DNA of 64,000 nt from Liolophura sinensis (lineage: Eukaryota > Mollusca > Polyplacophora > Chitonida > Chitonidae). Of this stretch, positions 12,251 to 26,657 are shown in pieces. The first letter of the stretch is position 1; each line of letters starts with the position of its first letter. The stretch spans positions 52,497,249 to 52,561,248 of the forward strand of contig NC_088295.1 in assembly GCF_032854445.1 (NCBI RefSeq). Direction: 5' to 3'. The translations under genes were made by a program, and so were the position numbers. The notes beneath the pieces were generated by a model. It saw only the letters and a program-made list of their open reading frames with translations, did not search any database and was not told the DNA's origin.

Positions 12251-13229
12251 AGAAGACGTCAAATCTTTGGGCCAAGCCCATTTAACTCACCCAGCAATTG
12301 TCTTACTTCTAAGTCCAAGACAATCTCAATGTCTTTATCTACGTGTAGAAAAACCACACCATTTGTACATAAAAACACAAGGTACTGGATACAGTCTGCT
12401 GTAAAAAGTACAATTGAACATTGACCCACATCATTAAGGTGCCAAAAGATGCAGAATTGGGCCAGGCATCGGCAGCTGTTGAAAAATTGCAAATTTCCCT
12501 GGTTTCCATGGAGTAAGAGCCGTTGCTGGGAACGTGATTATGACATCAATGATCATTCAATTGTCGCTACAGCCAAAAGAATTGCTCGGAGAGCAACGCG
12601 GATTGCACCATTCGATTTCTCGTCATAAAATACGTCGGATTAGCCTCTTGCCAGCAGCACTGGAACAGTTTTTCCACTTTTGCATTTTTTGCCTGGTCTT
12701 TTTGTTATTGAAATCGGCTACACTGTACCATGTACCATCGCGACTGGTCATTACCATATTCAACTTTTGACTATAAGTTATGTGCCCTTCGGTAGTCCAG
12801 TAGACGTCAAATCTTTGGGCCAAGCCCATTTAACTCACCCAGCAATTGTCTTACTTCTTTGTCCAAGTCAATCTCAATGTCTTTATCTACGTGTAGAAAA
12901 ACCACAACCATTTGTACATAAAAAACACAAGGTACTAGATACAGTCTGCTGTAAAAAGTACAATTGAACACTGACCCACATCATTAAGGTGCCAAAAGAT
13001 GCGGAATTGGGCCAGGCATCGGCGGCTGTTGAAAAATTGCAATTTCCCTGGTTTCCATGGAGTAAGAGCCGTTTGCTCTGGAACGTGATTATGACATCAA
13101 TGATCATTCAATTGTCGCTACAGCCAAAAGTATTGGTCGGAGAGCAACGCGGTTTGCACCATTCGATTTCTCGTCACAAAATACGTCGGATTAGCCTCTT
13201 GCCAGCAGCACTGAACTGTTTTTCCACTT

Positions 13230-15540
13230 TTGCATTTTTGCCTGGTCTTTTTGTTAATTGAAATCGGCTACACTGTACTATGTACCATCGCCACTGGTCA
13301 TTACCATATTCAACTTTTGACTATTAGTTATGTGCCCTTCGGTAGCCCAGAAGACGTCAAATCTTTGGGCCAAGCCCATTTAACTCACCCCAGCAATTGT
13401 CTTACTTCTAAGTCCAGACAATCTCAATGTCCTTTATCTACGTGTAGAAAAACCACACCATTTGTACATAAAAACACAAGGTACTGGATACAGTCTGCTG
13501 TAAAAAGTACAATTGAACACTGACCCACATCATTAAGGTGCCAAAAGATGCGGAATCGGGCCAGGCATCGGCAGCTGTTGAAAAATTGCAAATTTCCCTG
13601 GATTCCATGGAGTAAGAGCCGTTGCTGGGAACGTGAATATGATATCAATGATCATTCAGTTGTCGCTACAGCCAAAAGTATTGCTCGGAGAGCAACGCGG
13701 ACTGCACCATTCGATTTCTCGTCACAAATACGTCGGATTAGTCTCTTGCCAGCAGCACTGGAACAGTTTTTCCACTTTTTGCATTTTTGCCTGGTCTTTT
13801 TGTTAATTGAAATCGGCTACACTGTACTATGTACCATCGCGACTGGTCATTACCATATTCAACTTTTGACTATTAGTTATGTGCCCTTCGGTAGTCCAGA
13901 AGACGTCAAATCTTTGGCCAAGCCCATTTAACTCACCCAGCAATTGTCTTACTTCTAAGTCCAAGACAATCTCAATGTCTTTATCTACGTGTAGAAAAAC
14001 CACACCATTTGTACATAAAAACACAAGGTACTGGATCAGTCTGCTGTAAAAAGTACAATTGAACACTGACCCACATCATTAAGGTGCCAAAAGATGCGGA
14101 ATTGGGCCAGGCATCGGCAGCTGTTGAAAAATTGCAAATTTCCCTGGTTTCCATGGAGTAAGAGCCGTTGCTGGGAACGTGATTATGACATCAATGATCA
14201 TTCAATTGTCGCTACAGCCAAAAGAATTGCTCGGAGAGCAACGCGGATTGCACCATTCGATTTCTCGTCATAAAATACGTCGGATTAGCCTCTTGCCAGC
14301 AGCACTGGAACAGTTTTTCCACTTTTGCATTTTTGCCTGGTCTTTTTGTAATTGAAATCGGCTACACTGTACCATGTACCATCGCGACTGGTCATTACCA
14401 TATTCAACTTTTGACTATAAGTTATGTGCCCTTCGGTAGTCCAGTAGACGTCAAATCTTTGGGCCAAGCCCATTTAACTCACCCAGCAATTGTCTTACTT
14501 CTTTGTCCAAGTCAATCTCAATGTCTTTATCTACGTGTAGAAAACCACGCCATTTGGTACATAAAAACACAAGGTACTGGATACAGTCTGCTGTAAAAAG
14601 TACAATTGAACACTGACCCACATCATTAAGGTGCCAAAAGATGCGGAATCGGGCCAGGCATCGCAGCTGTTAAAAAAAATTGCAAATTTCCCTGGTTTCC
14701 ATGGAGTAAGAGCCGTTGCTGGGAACGTGATTATGACATCAATGATCATTCAATGTCGCTACAGCCAAAAAGTATTGGTCGGAGAGCAACGCGGATTGCA
14801 CCATTCGATTTCTCGTCACAAAATACGTCGGATTAGCCTCTTGACAGCAAGCACTGGAACAGTTTTTTCCACTTTTGCATATTTGCCTGGTCTTTTTGTT
14901 AATTGAAATCGGCTACACTGTACTATGTACCATGGCGACTTGGTCATTACCATATTCAACTTTTGACTATAAGTTATGTGCCCTTCGGTAGTCCAGAAGA
15001 CGTCAATCTTTGGGCCAAGCCCATTTAACTCACCCAGCAATTGTCTTACTTCTAAGTCCAAGACAATGTCAATGTCTTTATCTACGTGTAGAAAAATCAC
15101 ACCATTTGTACATAAAAAACACAAGGTACTAGATACAGTCTGCTGTAAAAAGTACAATTGAACACTGACCCACATCATTAAGGTGCCAAAAGATGCGGAA
15201 TCGCGCCAGGCATCGGCAGCTGTTGAAAAATTGCAAATTTCCCTGGTTTCCATGGAGTAAGAGCCGTTGCTGGGAACGTGATTATGATATCAATGATCAT
15301 TCAATTGTCGCTACAGCCAAAAGTATTGCTCGGAGAGCAAACGCGGATTGCACCATTCGATTTCTCGTCACAAAATACGTCGGATTAGCCTCTTACCAGC
15401 AGCACTGGAACAGTTTTTCCACTTTTGCATATTTGCCTGGTCTTTTTGTTGATTGAAATCGGCTACACTGTACTATGTACCATCGCGACTGGTCATTACC
15501 ATATTCAACTTTTGACTATAAGTTATGTGCCCTTCGGTAG
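13230..15540. repeat. Six-monomer pattern C, indel-rich copy
   Basis: This block carries the same marker order as 9,950-12,250, including the rare ctggattcc (13,609). It is littered with private one-base changes in length, for example ctgaactg, caccccagc, gtccagaca, ggatcag, atcgcagctg and acttggtc. Confidence 0.65.
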
Positions 15541-16849
15541 TCCAGAAGACGTCAAATCTTTGGGCCAAGCCCATTTAACTCACCCAGCAATTGTCTTACT
15601 TCTAAGTCCAAGTCAATCTCAATGTCTTTATCTACGTGTAGAAAAAACCACACCATTTGTACATAAAAAACACAAGGTACTGGATACAGTCTGCTGTAAA
15701 AAGTACAATTGAACACTGACCCACATCATTAAGGTGCCAAAAGATGCGGAATTGGGCCAGGCATCGGCAGCTGTTGAAAAATTGCAAATTTCACTGGTTT
15801 CCATGGAGTAAGAGCCGTTGCTGGAACGTGATTATGACATCAATGATCATTCAATTGTCGCTACAGCCAAAAGTATTGCTCGGAGAGCAACGCGGATTGC
15901 ACCATTCGATTTCTCGTCACAAAATACGTCGGATTAGCCTCTTGCCAGCAGCACTGGAACAGTTTTTCCACTTTTGCATTTTTGCCTGGTCTTTTTGTTA
16001 ATTGAAATCGGCTACACTGTACTATGTACCATCGCGACTGGTCATTACTATATTCAACTCTTAACTATTAGTTATGTGCCCTTCGGGTAGTCCAGAAGAC
16101 GTCAAATCTTTGGGCCAAGCCCATTTTAACTCACCCAGCAATTGTCTTACTTCTAAGTCCAAGACAATCTCAATGTCTTTATCTACGTGTAGAAAATCCA
16201 CACCATTTGTACATAAAAAAACACAAGGTACTAGATACAGTCTGCTGTAAAAAGTACAATTGAACACTGAACCACATCATCATTAAGGTGCCAAAAGATG
16301 CGGAATTGGGCCAGGCATCGGCAGATGTTGAAAAATTGCAAATTTCACTGGTTTCCATGGAGTAAGAGCCGTTGCTGGGAACGTGATTATGACAGCAATG
16401 ATCATTCAATTGTCGCTACAGCCAAAAGTATTGGTCGGAGAGCAACGCGGATTGCACCATTCGATTTCTCGTCACAAAATACGTCGGATTAGCCTCTTGC
16501 CAGCAGCACTGGAACAGTTTTTCCACTTTTGCATTTTTGCCTGGTCTTTTTGTTAATTGAAATCGGCTACACTGTACTATGTACCATCGCCACTGGTCAT
16601 TACCATATTCAACTTTTGACTATTAGTTATGTGCCCTTCGGTAGCCCAGAAGACGTCAAATCTTTGGGCCAAGCCCATTTAACTCACCCAGCAATTGTCT
16701 TACTTCTAAGTCCAAGACAATCTCAATGTCTTTATCTACGTGTAGAAAAACCACACCATTTGTACATAAAAACACAAAGTACTAGATACAGTCTGCTGTA
16801 AAAAGTACAATTGAACACTGACTCACATCATTAAGGTGCCAAAAGATGC

Positions 16850-18440
16850 GGAATCGGGCCAGGCATCGGCAGCTGTTGAAAAATTGCAAATTTCCCTGGT
16901 TTCCATGGAGTAAGAGCCGTTGCTGGGAACGTGGAATATGACATCAATGATCATTCAGTTGTCGCTACAGCCAAAAGTATTGCTCGGAGAGCAACGCGGA
17001 TTGCACCATTCGATTTCTCGTCATAAAAATACGTCGGATTAGCCTTTTGCCAGCAGCACTGGAACAGTTTTTCCACTTTTGCATTTTTGCCTGGTCTTTT
17101 TGTTAATTGAAATCGGCTACACTGTACCATGTACCATCGCGACTGGTCATTACCATATTCAACTTTTGACTATTAGTTATGTGCCCTTCGGTAGTCCAGA
17201 AGACGTCAAATCTTTGGGCCAAGCCCATTTAACTCACCCAGCAATTGTCTTACTTCTAAGTCCAAGACAATCTCAATGTCTTTATCTACGTGTAGAAAAA
17301 CCACAACCATTTGTACATAAAAACACAAGGTACTGGATACAGTCTGCTGTAAAAAAGTACAATTGAACACTGACCCACATCATTAAGGTGCCAAAAGATG
17401 CGGAATTGGGCCAGGCATCGGCAGCTGTTGAAAAATTGCAAATTTCCCTGGTTTCCATGGAGTAAGAGCCGTTGCTGGGAACGTGATTATGACATCAATG
17501 ATCATTCAATTGTCGCTACAGCCAAAAGAATTGCTCGGAGAGCAACGCGGATTGCACCATTCGATTTCTCGTCATAAAATACGTCGGATTAGCCTTTTGC
17601 CAGCAGCACTGGAACAGTTTTTCCACTTTTGCATTTTTGCCTGGTCTTTTTGTTAATTAAAATCGGCTACACTGTACCATGTACCATCGCGACTGGTCAT
17701 TACCATATTCAACTTTTGACTATAAGTTATGTGCCCTTCGGTAGTCCAGAAGACGTCAAATCTTTGGGCCAAGCCCATTTAACTCACCCAGCAATTGTCT
17801 TACTTCTTTGTCCAAGTCAATCTCAATGTCTTATCTACGTGTAGAAAAACCACACCATTTGTACATAAAAACACAAGGTACTGGATACAGTCTGCTGTAA
17901 AAAGTACAATTGAACACTGACCCACATCATTAAGGTGCCAAAAGATGCGGAATCGGGCCAGGCATCGGCAGCTGTTAAAAAAATTGCAAATTTCCCTGGT
18001 TTTCCATGGAGTAAGAGCCGTTGCTGGGAACGTGATTATGACATCAATGATCATTCAATTGTCGCTACAGCCAAAAGTATTGGTCGGAGAGCAACGCGGA
18101 TTGCACCATTCGATTTCTCGTCACAAAATACGTCGGATTAGCCTCTTGACAGCAGCACTGGAACAGTTTTTCCACTTTTGCATATTTGCCTGGTCTTTTT
18201 GTGAATTGAAATCGGCTACACTGTACTATGTACCATGGCGACTGGTCATTACCATATTCAACTTTTGACTATAAGTTATGTGCCCTTCGGTAGTCCAGAA
18301 GACGTCAAATCTTTGGGCCAAGCCCATTTAACTCACCCAGCAATTGTCTTACTTCTAAGTCCAAGACAATGTCAATGTCTTTATCTACGTGTAGAAAAAT
18401 CACACCATTTGTACATAAAAAACACAAGGTACTAGATACA
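16850..18440. repeat. Partial pattern C, third occurrence
   Basis: Markers in order: cagttgtcgc, aagaattgctc (17,527), cttctttgtcc (17,806), the A-run (17,975), and gcatatttgcc with accatggcg (18,234). It lacks cagtagacg in the cttctttgtcc monomer (cagaagacg instead), so it is a related variant and not an exact copy. Confidence 0.55.
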
Positions 18441-20100
18441 GTCTGCTGTAAAAAGTACAATTGAACACTGAACCACATCATTAAGGTGCCAAAAGATGCG
18501 GAAATTGGGCCAGGCATCGGCAGCTGTTGAAAAATTGCAAATTTCACTGGTTTCCATGAGTAAGAGCCGTTGCTGGGAACGTGATTATGACATCAATGAT
18601 CATTCAGTTGTCGCTACAGCCAAAAGTATTGGTCGGAGAGCAACGCGGATTGCACCATTCGATTTCTCGTCACAAAATACGTCGGATTAGGCCTCTTGCC
18701 AGCAGCACTGGAACAGTTTTTCCACTTTTGCATTTTTGCCTGGTCTTTTTGTTAATTGAAATCGGCTACACTGTACTATGTACCATCGCCACTGGTCATT
18801 ACCCATATTCAACTTTTGACTATTAGTTATGTGCCCTTCGGTAGCCCAGAAGACGTCAAATCTTTGGGCCAAACCCATTTAACTCACCCAGCAATTGTCT
18901 TACTTCTAAGGTCCAAGAAAATGTCAATGTCTTTATCTACGTGTAGAAAAACCACACCATTTGTACATAAAAAACACAAGGTACTAGATACAGTCTGCTG
19001 TAAAAAGTACAATTGAACACTGACCCACATCATTAAGGTGCCAAAAGATGCGGAATTGGGCCAGGCATCGGCAGCTGTTGAAAAATTGCAAATTTCCCTG
19101 GTTTCCATGGAGTAAGAGCCGTTGCTGGGCACGTGATTATGACATCAATGATCATTCAATTGTCGCTACAGCCAAAAGTATTGGTCGGAGAGCAACGCGG
19201 TTTGCACCATTCGATTTCTCGTCACAAAATAAGTCGGATTAGCCTCTTGCCAGCAGCACTGGAACAGTTTTTCCACTTTTGCATTTTTGCCTGGTCTTTT
19301 TGTTAATTGAAATCGGCTACACTGTACTATGTACCATCGCCACTGGTCATTACCATATTCAACTTTTGACAATTAGTTATGTGCCCTTCGGTAGCCCAGA
19401 AGACTTCAAATCTTTGGGCCAAGCCCCATTTAACTCACCCAAGCAATTGTCTTACTTCTAAGTCCAAGACAATCTCAATGTCTTTATCTACGTGTAGAAA
19501 AAACCCACACTATTTGTACATAAAAACACAAAGTACTAGTTACAGTCTGCTGTAAAAAGTACAATTGAACACTGACCCACATCATTAAGGTGCCAAAAGA
19601 TGCGGAATCGGGCCAGGCATCGGCAGCTGTTGAAAAATTGCAAATTTCCCTGGTTTCCATGGAGTAAGAGCCGTTGCTGGGAACGTGAATATGACATCAA
19701 TGATCATTCAGTTGTCGCTACAGCCAAAAGTATTGCTCGGAGAGCAACGCGGATTGCACCATTCGATTTCTCGTCACAAAATACGTCGGATTAGCCTTTT
19801 GCCAGCAGCACTGGAACAGTTTTTCCACTTTTGCATTTTTGCCTGGTCTTTTTGTTAATTGAAATCGGCTACACTGTACCATGTACCATCGCGACTGGTC
19901 ATTACCATATTCAGCTTTTGACTATTAGTTATGTGCCTTTCGGTAGTCCAGAAGACGTCAAATCTTTGGGCCAAGCCCATTTAACTCACCCAGCAATTGT
20001 CTTACTTCTAAGTCCAAGACAATCTCAATGTCTTTATCTACGTGTCTAAAAAACCCACACATTTTGTACATAAAAACACACAGGTACTGGATACAGTCTG
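18440..20100. repeat. Three-monomer block B, copy 2 (indel-rich)
   Basis: The variant order matches 4,700-6,340: aaacccattt, gaaaatgtcaatg, cacgtg, gacttcaaa, gaatcggg with cagttgtcgc. This copy carries many private single-base indels and lies within the patch suspected of lower assembly quality. Confidence 0.6.
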
Positions 20101-21889
20101 CTGTAAAAAGTACAATTGAACACTGACCCACATCATTAAGGTGCCAAAAGATGCGGAATTGGGCCAGGCAATCGGCAGCTGTTGAAAAATTGCAAATTTC
20201 CCTGGTTTCCATGGAGTAAGAGCCGTTGCTGGGAACGTGATTATGACATCAATGATCATTCAATTGTCGCTACAGCCAAAAGAATTGCTCGGAGAGCAAC
20301 GCGGATTGCACCATTCGATTTCTCGTCATAAAATACGTCGGATTAGCCTTTTGCCAGCAGCACTGGAACAGTTTTTCCACTTTTGCATTTTTGCCTGGTC
20401 TTTTTGTTAATTGAAATCGGCTACACTGTACCATGTACCATCGCGACTGGTCATTACCATATTCAACTTTTGACTATAAGTTATGTGCCCTTCGGTAGTC
20501 CAGAAGACGTCAAATCTTTGGCCAAGCCCATTTAACTCACCCAGCAATTGTCTTACTTCTAAGTCCAAGTCAATCTCAATGTCTTTATCTACGTGTAGAA
20601 AAACCACACCATTTGTACATAAAACACAAGGTACTGGATACAGTCTGCTGTAAAAAGTACAATTGAACACTGACCCACATCATTATGTTGCCAAAAGATG
20701 CGGAATTGGGCCAGGCATCGGCAGCTGTTGAAAAAATTGCAAATTTCCCTGGTTTCCATGGAGTAAGAGCCGTTGCCTGGGAACGTGATTATGACATCAA
20801 TGATCATTCAATTGTCGCTACAACCAAAAGTATTGTTCGGAGAGCAACGCGGATTGCACCATTCGATTTCTCGTCACAAAATACGTCGGATTAGCCTCTT
20901 GCCAGCAGCACTGGAACAGTTTTTTCCACTTTTGCATTTTTGCCTGGTCTTTTTGTTAATTGAAATCGGCTACCACTGTACTATGTACCATCGCGACTGG
21001 TCATTACTATATTCAACTCTTAACTATTATTTATGTGCCCTTTGGTAGTCCAGAAGACGTCAAATCTTTGGGCCAAGCCCATTTAACTCACCCAGCAATT
21101 GTCTTACTTCTAAGTCCAAGACAATCTCAATGTCTTTATCTACGTGTAGAAAAACCACACCATTTGTACATAAAAAACACAAGGTACTAGATACAGTCTG
21201 CTGTAAAAAGTACAATTGAACACTGACCCCACATCATTAAGGTGGCCAAAAGATGCGGAATTGGGCCAGGCATCGGCAGCTGTTGAAAAATTGCAAATTT
21301 CACTGGTTTCCATGGAGTAAGAGCTGTTGCTGGGAACGTGATTATGACATCAATGATCATTCAATTGTCGCTACAGCCAAAAGTATTGGTCGGAGAGCAA
21401 CGCGGATTGCACCACTCGATTTCTCGTCACAAAATACGTCGGATTAGCCTCTTGCCAGCAGCACTGGAACAGTTTTTCCACTTTTTGCATTTTTGCCTGG
21501 TCTTTTTGTTAATTGAAATCGGCTACACTGTACCATAGTACCATCGCGACTGGTCATTACCATATTCAACTTTTGACTATAAGTTATGTGCCCTTCGGTA
21601 GCCCAGAAGACTTCAAATCTTTGGGCCAAGCCCATTTAACTCACCCAAGCAATTGTCTTACTTCTAAGTCCAAGACAATCTCAATGTCTTTATCTACGTG
21701 TAGAAAAACCACACTATTTGTACATAAAAACACAAAGTACTAGTTACAGTCTGCTGTAAAAAGTACAATTGAACACTGACCCACATCATTAAGGTGCCAA
21801 AAGATGCGGAATTGGGCCAGGCATCGGCAGCTGTTGAAAAATTGCAATTTCCTGGTTTCCATGGAGTAAGAGCCGTTGCTGGGAACGTG

Positions 21890-23800
21890 AATATGATATC
21901 AATGATCATTCAGTTGTCGCTACAGCCAAAAGTATTGCTCGGAGAGCAACGCGGATTGCACCATTCGATTTCTCGTCACAAAAATACGTCGGATTAGTCT
22001 CTTGCCAGCAGCACTGGAACAGTTTTTCCACTTTTGCATTTTTGCCTGGTCTTTTTGTTAATTGAAATCGGCTACACTGTACTATGTACCATCGCGACTG
22101 GTCATTACCATATTCAACTTTTGACTATTAGTTATGTGCCCTTCGGTAGTCCAGAAGACGTCAAATCTTTGGGCAAGCCCATTTAACCTCACCCAGCAAT
22201 TGTCTTACTTCTAAGTCCAAGACAATCTCAATGTCTTTATCTACGTGTAGAAAAACCACACCATTTGTACATAAAAACACAAGGTACTGGATACAGTCTG
22301 CTGTAAAAAGTACAATTGAACACTGACCCACATCATTAAGGTGCCAAAAGATGCGGAATTAGGCCAGGCATCGGCAGCTGTTGAAAAATTGCAAATTTCC
22401 CTGGTTTCCCATGGAGTAAGAGCCGTTGCTGGGAACGTGATTATGACATCAATGATCATTCCAATTGTCGCTACAGCCAAAAGAATTGCTCGGAGAGCAA
22501 CGCGGATTGCACCATTCGATTTCTCGTCATAAAATACGTCGGATTAGCCTCTTGCCAGCAGCACTGGAACAGTTTTTCCACTTTTGCATTTTTGCCTGGT
22601 CTTTTTGTTAATTGAAATCGGCTACACTGTACCATGTACCATCGCGACTGGTCATTACCATATTCAACTTTTGACTATAAGTTATGTGCCCTTCGGTAGT
22701 CCAGTAGACGTCAAATCTTTGGGCCAAGCCCATTTAACTCACCCAGCAATTGTCTTACTTCTTTGTCCAAGTCAATCTCAATGTCTTTATCTACATGTAG
22801 AAAAACCACACCATTTGTACATAAAAACACAAGGTACTGGATACAGTCTGCTGTAAAAAGTACAATTGAACACTGACCCACATCATTAAGGTGCCAAAAG
22901 ATGCGGAATCGGGCCAGGCATCGGCAGCTGTTAAAAAAATTGCAAATTTCCCTGGTTTCCATGGAGTAAGAGCCGTTGCTGGGAACGTGATTATGACATC
23001 AATGATCATTCAATTGTCGCTACAGCCAAAAGTATTGGTCGGAGAGCAACGCGGATTGCACCATTCGATTTCTCGTCACAAAATACGTCGGATTAGCCTC
23101 TTGACAGCAGCACTGGAACAGTTTTTTCCACTTTTGCATATTTGCCTGGTCTTTTTGTTAATTGAAATCGGCTACACTGTACTATGTACCATGGCGACTG
23201 GTCATTACCATATTCAACTTTTGACTATAAGTTATGTGCCCTCGGTAGTCCAGAAGACGTCAAATCTTTGGGCCAAGCCCATTTAACTCACCCAGCAATT
23301 GTCTTACTTCTAAGTCCAAGACAATGTCAATGTCTTTATCTACGTGTAGAAAAACCACACCATTTGTACATAAAAAACACAAGGTACTAGATACAGTCTG
23401 CTGTAAAAAGTACAATTGAACACTGACCCACATCATTAAGGTGCCAAAAGATGCGGAATCGGGCCAGGCATCGGCAGCTGTTGAAAAATTGCAAATTTCC
23501 CTGGTTTCCATGGAGTAAGAGCCGTTGCTGGGAACGTGATTATGACATCAATGATCATTCAATTGTCGCTACAGCCAAAAGTATTGCTCGGAGAGCAACG
23601 CGGATTGCACCATTCGATTTCTCGTCACAAAATACGTCGGATTAGCCTCTTACCAGCAGCACTGGAACAGTTTTTCCACTTTTGCATATTCGCCTGGTCT
23701 TTTTGTTGATTGAAATCGGCTACACTGTACTATGTACCATCGCGACTGGTCATTACCATATTCAACTTTTGACTATCAGTTATGTGCCCTTCGGTAGTCC
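21890..23800. repeat. Pattern C, fourth occurrence
   Basis: Markers in order: gatatcaatg with cagttgtcgc (21,893), aagaattgctc (22,481), cagtagacg (22,703), cttctttgtcc (22,759), the A-run (22,931), accatggcg (23,190) and gttgattg (23,705). The offset to the clean copy at 10.3-12.2 kb is about 11.55 kb (21 monomers). Confidence 0.6.
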
Positions 23801-25559
23801 AGAAGACGTCAAATCTTTGGGCCAAGCCCATTTAACTCACCCAGCAATTGTCTTACTTCTAAGTCCAAGTCAATCTCAATGTCTTTATCTACGTGTAGAA
23901 AAACCACACCATTTGTACATAAAAAACACAAGGTACTGGATACAGTCTGCTGTAAAAAGTACAATTGAACACTGACCCACATCATTAAGGTGCCAAAAGA
24001 TGCGGAATTGGGCCAGGCATCGGCAGCTGTTGAAAAATTGCAAATTTCACTGGTTTCCATGGAGTAAGAGGCCGTTGCTGGGAACGTGATTATGACATCA
24101 ATGATCATTCAATTGTCGCTACAGCCAAAAGTATTGCTCGGAAGAGCAAACGCGGATTGCACCATTCGATTTCTCGTCACAAAATACGTCGGATTAGCCT
24201 CTTGCCAGCAGCACTGGAACAGTTTTTTCCACTTTTGCATTTTTGCCTGGTCTTTTTGTTAATTGAAATCGGCTACACTGTACTATGTACCATCGCGACT
24301 GGTCATTACTATATTCAACTCTTAACTATTAGTTATGTGCCCTTCGGTAGTCCAGAAGACGTCAAATCTTTGGGCCAAGCCCATTTAACTCACCCAGCAA
24401 TTGTCTTACTTCTAAGTCCAAGACAATCTCAATGTCTTTATCTACGTGTAGAAAAACCACACCATTTGTACATAAAAAACACAAGGTACTAGATACAGTC
24501 TGCTGTAAAAAGTACAATTGAACACTGAACCACATCATTAAGGTGCCAAAAGATGCGCAATTGGGGCCAGGCATCGGCAGCTGTTGAAAAATTGCAAATT
24601 TCACTGGTTTCCATGGAGTAAGAGCCTTTGCTGGGAACGTGATTATGACAGCAATGATCATTCAATTGTCGCTACAGCCAAAAGTATTGGTCGGAGAGCA
24701 ACGCGGATTGCACCATTCGATTTCTCGTCACAAAAATACGTCGGATTAGCCTCTTGCCAGCAGCACTGGAACAGTTTTTCCACTTTTGCATTTTTGCCTG
24801 GTCTTTTTGTTAATTGAAATCGGCTACACTGTACTATGTACCATCGCCACTGGTCATTACCATATTCAACTTTTGACTATTAGTTATGTGCCCTTCGGTA
24901 GCCCAGAAGACGTCAAATCTTTGGGCCAAGCCCATTTAACTCACCCAGCAATTGTCTTACTTCTAAGTCCAAGACAATCTCAATGTCTTTATCTACGTGT
25001 AGAAAAACCACACCATTTGTACATAAAAACACAAAGTACTAGATACAGTCTGCTGTAAAAAGTACAATTGAACACTGACTGACATCATTAAGGTGCCAAA
25101 AGATGCGGAATTGGGCCAGGCATCGGCAGCTGTTGAAAAATTGCAAATTTCCCTGGTTTCCATGGAGTAAGAGCCGTTGCTGGGAACGTGAATATGACAT
25201 CAATGATCATTCAGTTGTCGCTACAGCCAAAAGTATTGCTCGGAGAGCAACGCGGATTGCACCATTCGATTTCTCGTCACAAAATACGTCGGATTAGCCT
25301 TTTGCCAGCAGCACTGGAACAGTTTTTCCACTTTTGCATTTTTGCCTGGTCTTTTTGTTAATTGAAATCGGCTACACTGTACCATGTACCATCGCGACTG
25401 GTCATTACCATATTCAACTTTTGACTATTAGTTATGTGCCCTTCGGTAGTCCAGAAGACGTCAAATCTTTGGGCCAAGCCCCATTTAACTCACCCAGCAA
25501 TTGTCTTACTTCTAAGTCCAAGACAATCTCAATGTCTTTATCTACGTGGAAAAACCACA

Positions 25560-26330
25560 CCATTTGTACATAAAAACACAAGGTACTGGATACAGTCTGC
25601 TGTATAAAGTACAATTGAACACTGACCCACATCATTAAGGTGCCAAAAGATGCGGAATCGGGCCAGGCATCGGCAGCTGTTAAAAAAATTGCAAATTTCC
25701 CTGGTTTCCATGGAGTAAGAGCCGTTGCTGGGAACGTGATTATGACAGCAATGATCATTCAATTGTCGCTACAGCCAAAAGTATTGCTCGGAGAGCAACG
25801 CGGATTGCACCATTCGATTTCTCGTCACAAAATACGTCGGATTAGCCTCTTACCAACAGCACTGGAACAGTTTTTCCACTTTTGCATATTTGCCTGGTCT
25901 TTTTGTTGATTGAAATCGGCTACACTGTACTATGTACCATCGCGACTGGTCATTACCATATTCAACTTTTGACTATAAGTTATGTGCCCTTCGGTAGTCC
26001 AGAAGACGTCAAATCTTTGGGCCAAGCCCATTTAACTCACCCAGCAATTGTCTTACTTCTAAGTCCAAGTCAATCTCAATGTCTTTATCTACGTGTAGAA
26101 AAACCACACCATTTGTACATAAAAAACACAAGGTACTGGATACAGTCTGCTGTAAAAAGTACAATTGAACACTGACCCACATCATTAAGGTGCCAAAAGA
26201 TGCGGAATTGGGCCAGGCATCGGCAGCTGTTGAAAAATTGCAAATTTCCCTGGTTTCCATGGAGTAAGAGCCGTTGCTGGGAACGTGATTATGACATCAA
26301 TGATCATTCAATTGTCGCTACAGCCAAAAG
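25560..26330. repeat. Dimer-offset duplication D, copy 1
   Basis: This segment reads the same as 26,658-27,428 in every stretch compared, at a fixed 1,098-bp offset (two monomers). Shared rare markers are gtataaagtac, the A-run, gacagcaatg, taccaacagc and gttgattg. Flanks differ on both sides. Such similarity suggests a recent exchange. Confidence 0.72.
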
Positions 26331-26657
26331 TATTGGTCGGAGAGCAACGCGGTTTGCACCATTCGATTTCTCGTCACAAAATACGTCGGATTAGCCTCTT
26401 GCCAGCAGCACTGGAACAGTTTTTCCACTTTTGCATTTTTGCCTGGTCTTTTTGTTAATTGAAATCGGCTACACTGTACTATGTACCATCGCCACTGGTC
26501 ATTACCATATTCAACTTTTGATTATAAGTTATGTGCCCTTCGGTAGTCCAGTAGACGTCAAATCTTTGGGCCAAGCCCATTTAACTCACCCAGCAATTGT
26601 CTTACTTCTTTGTCCAAGTCAATCTCAATGTCTTTATCTACGTGTAGAAAAACCACA

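Larger units (their letters stand above)
12680..25560. other. Indel-rich patch (probable lower-quality assembly)
   Basis: Private one-base insertions and deletions are frequent here, often in homopolymers: gcattttttgcc (12,687), ccgtttgctctgg (13,070), ctgaactg (13,211), gtcctttatc (13,430), tttggccaag (13,914), caatgtcgc (14,752), gcaagcac (14,848), ccttcgggtag (16,081), aatagtaccatc-type shifts (21,535), ggaagagcaaacg (24,140) and cgtggaaaaacc (25,546). From 2.0 to 12.6 kb and 25.6 to 33.8 kb, monomers are almost all 548-550 bp. The errors are not shared between copies, which favours raw-read error over old divergence. Confidence 0.65.
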
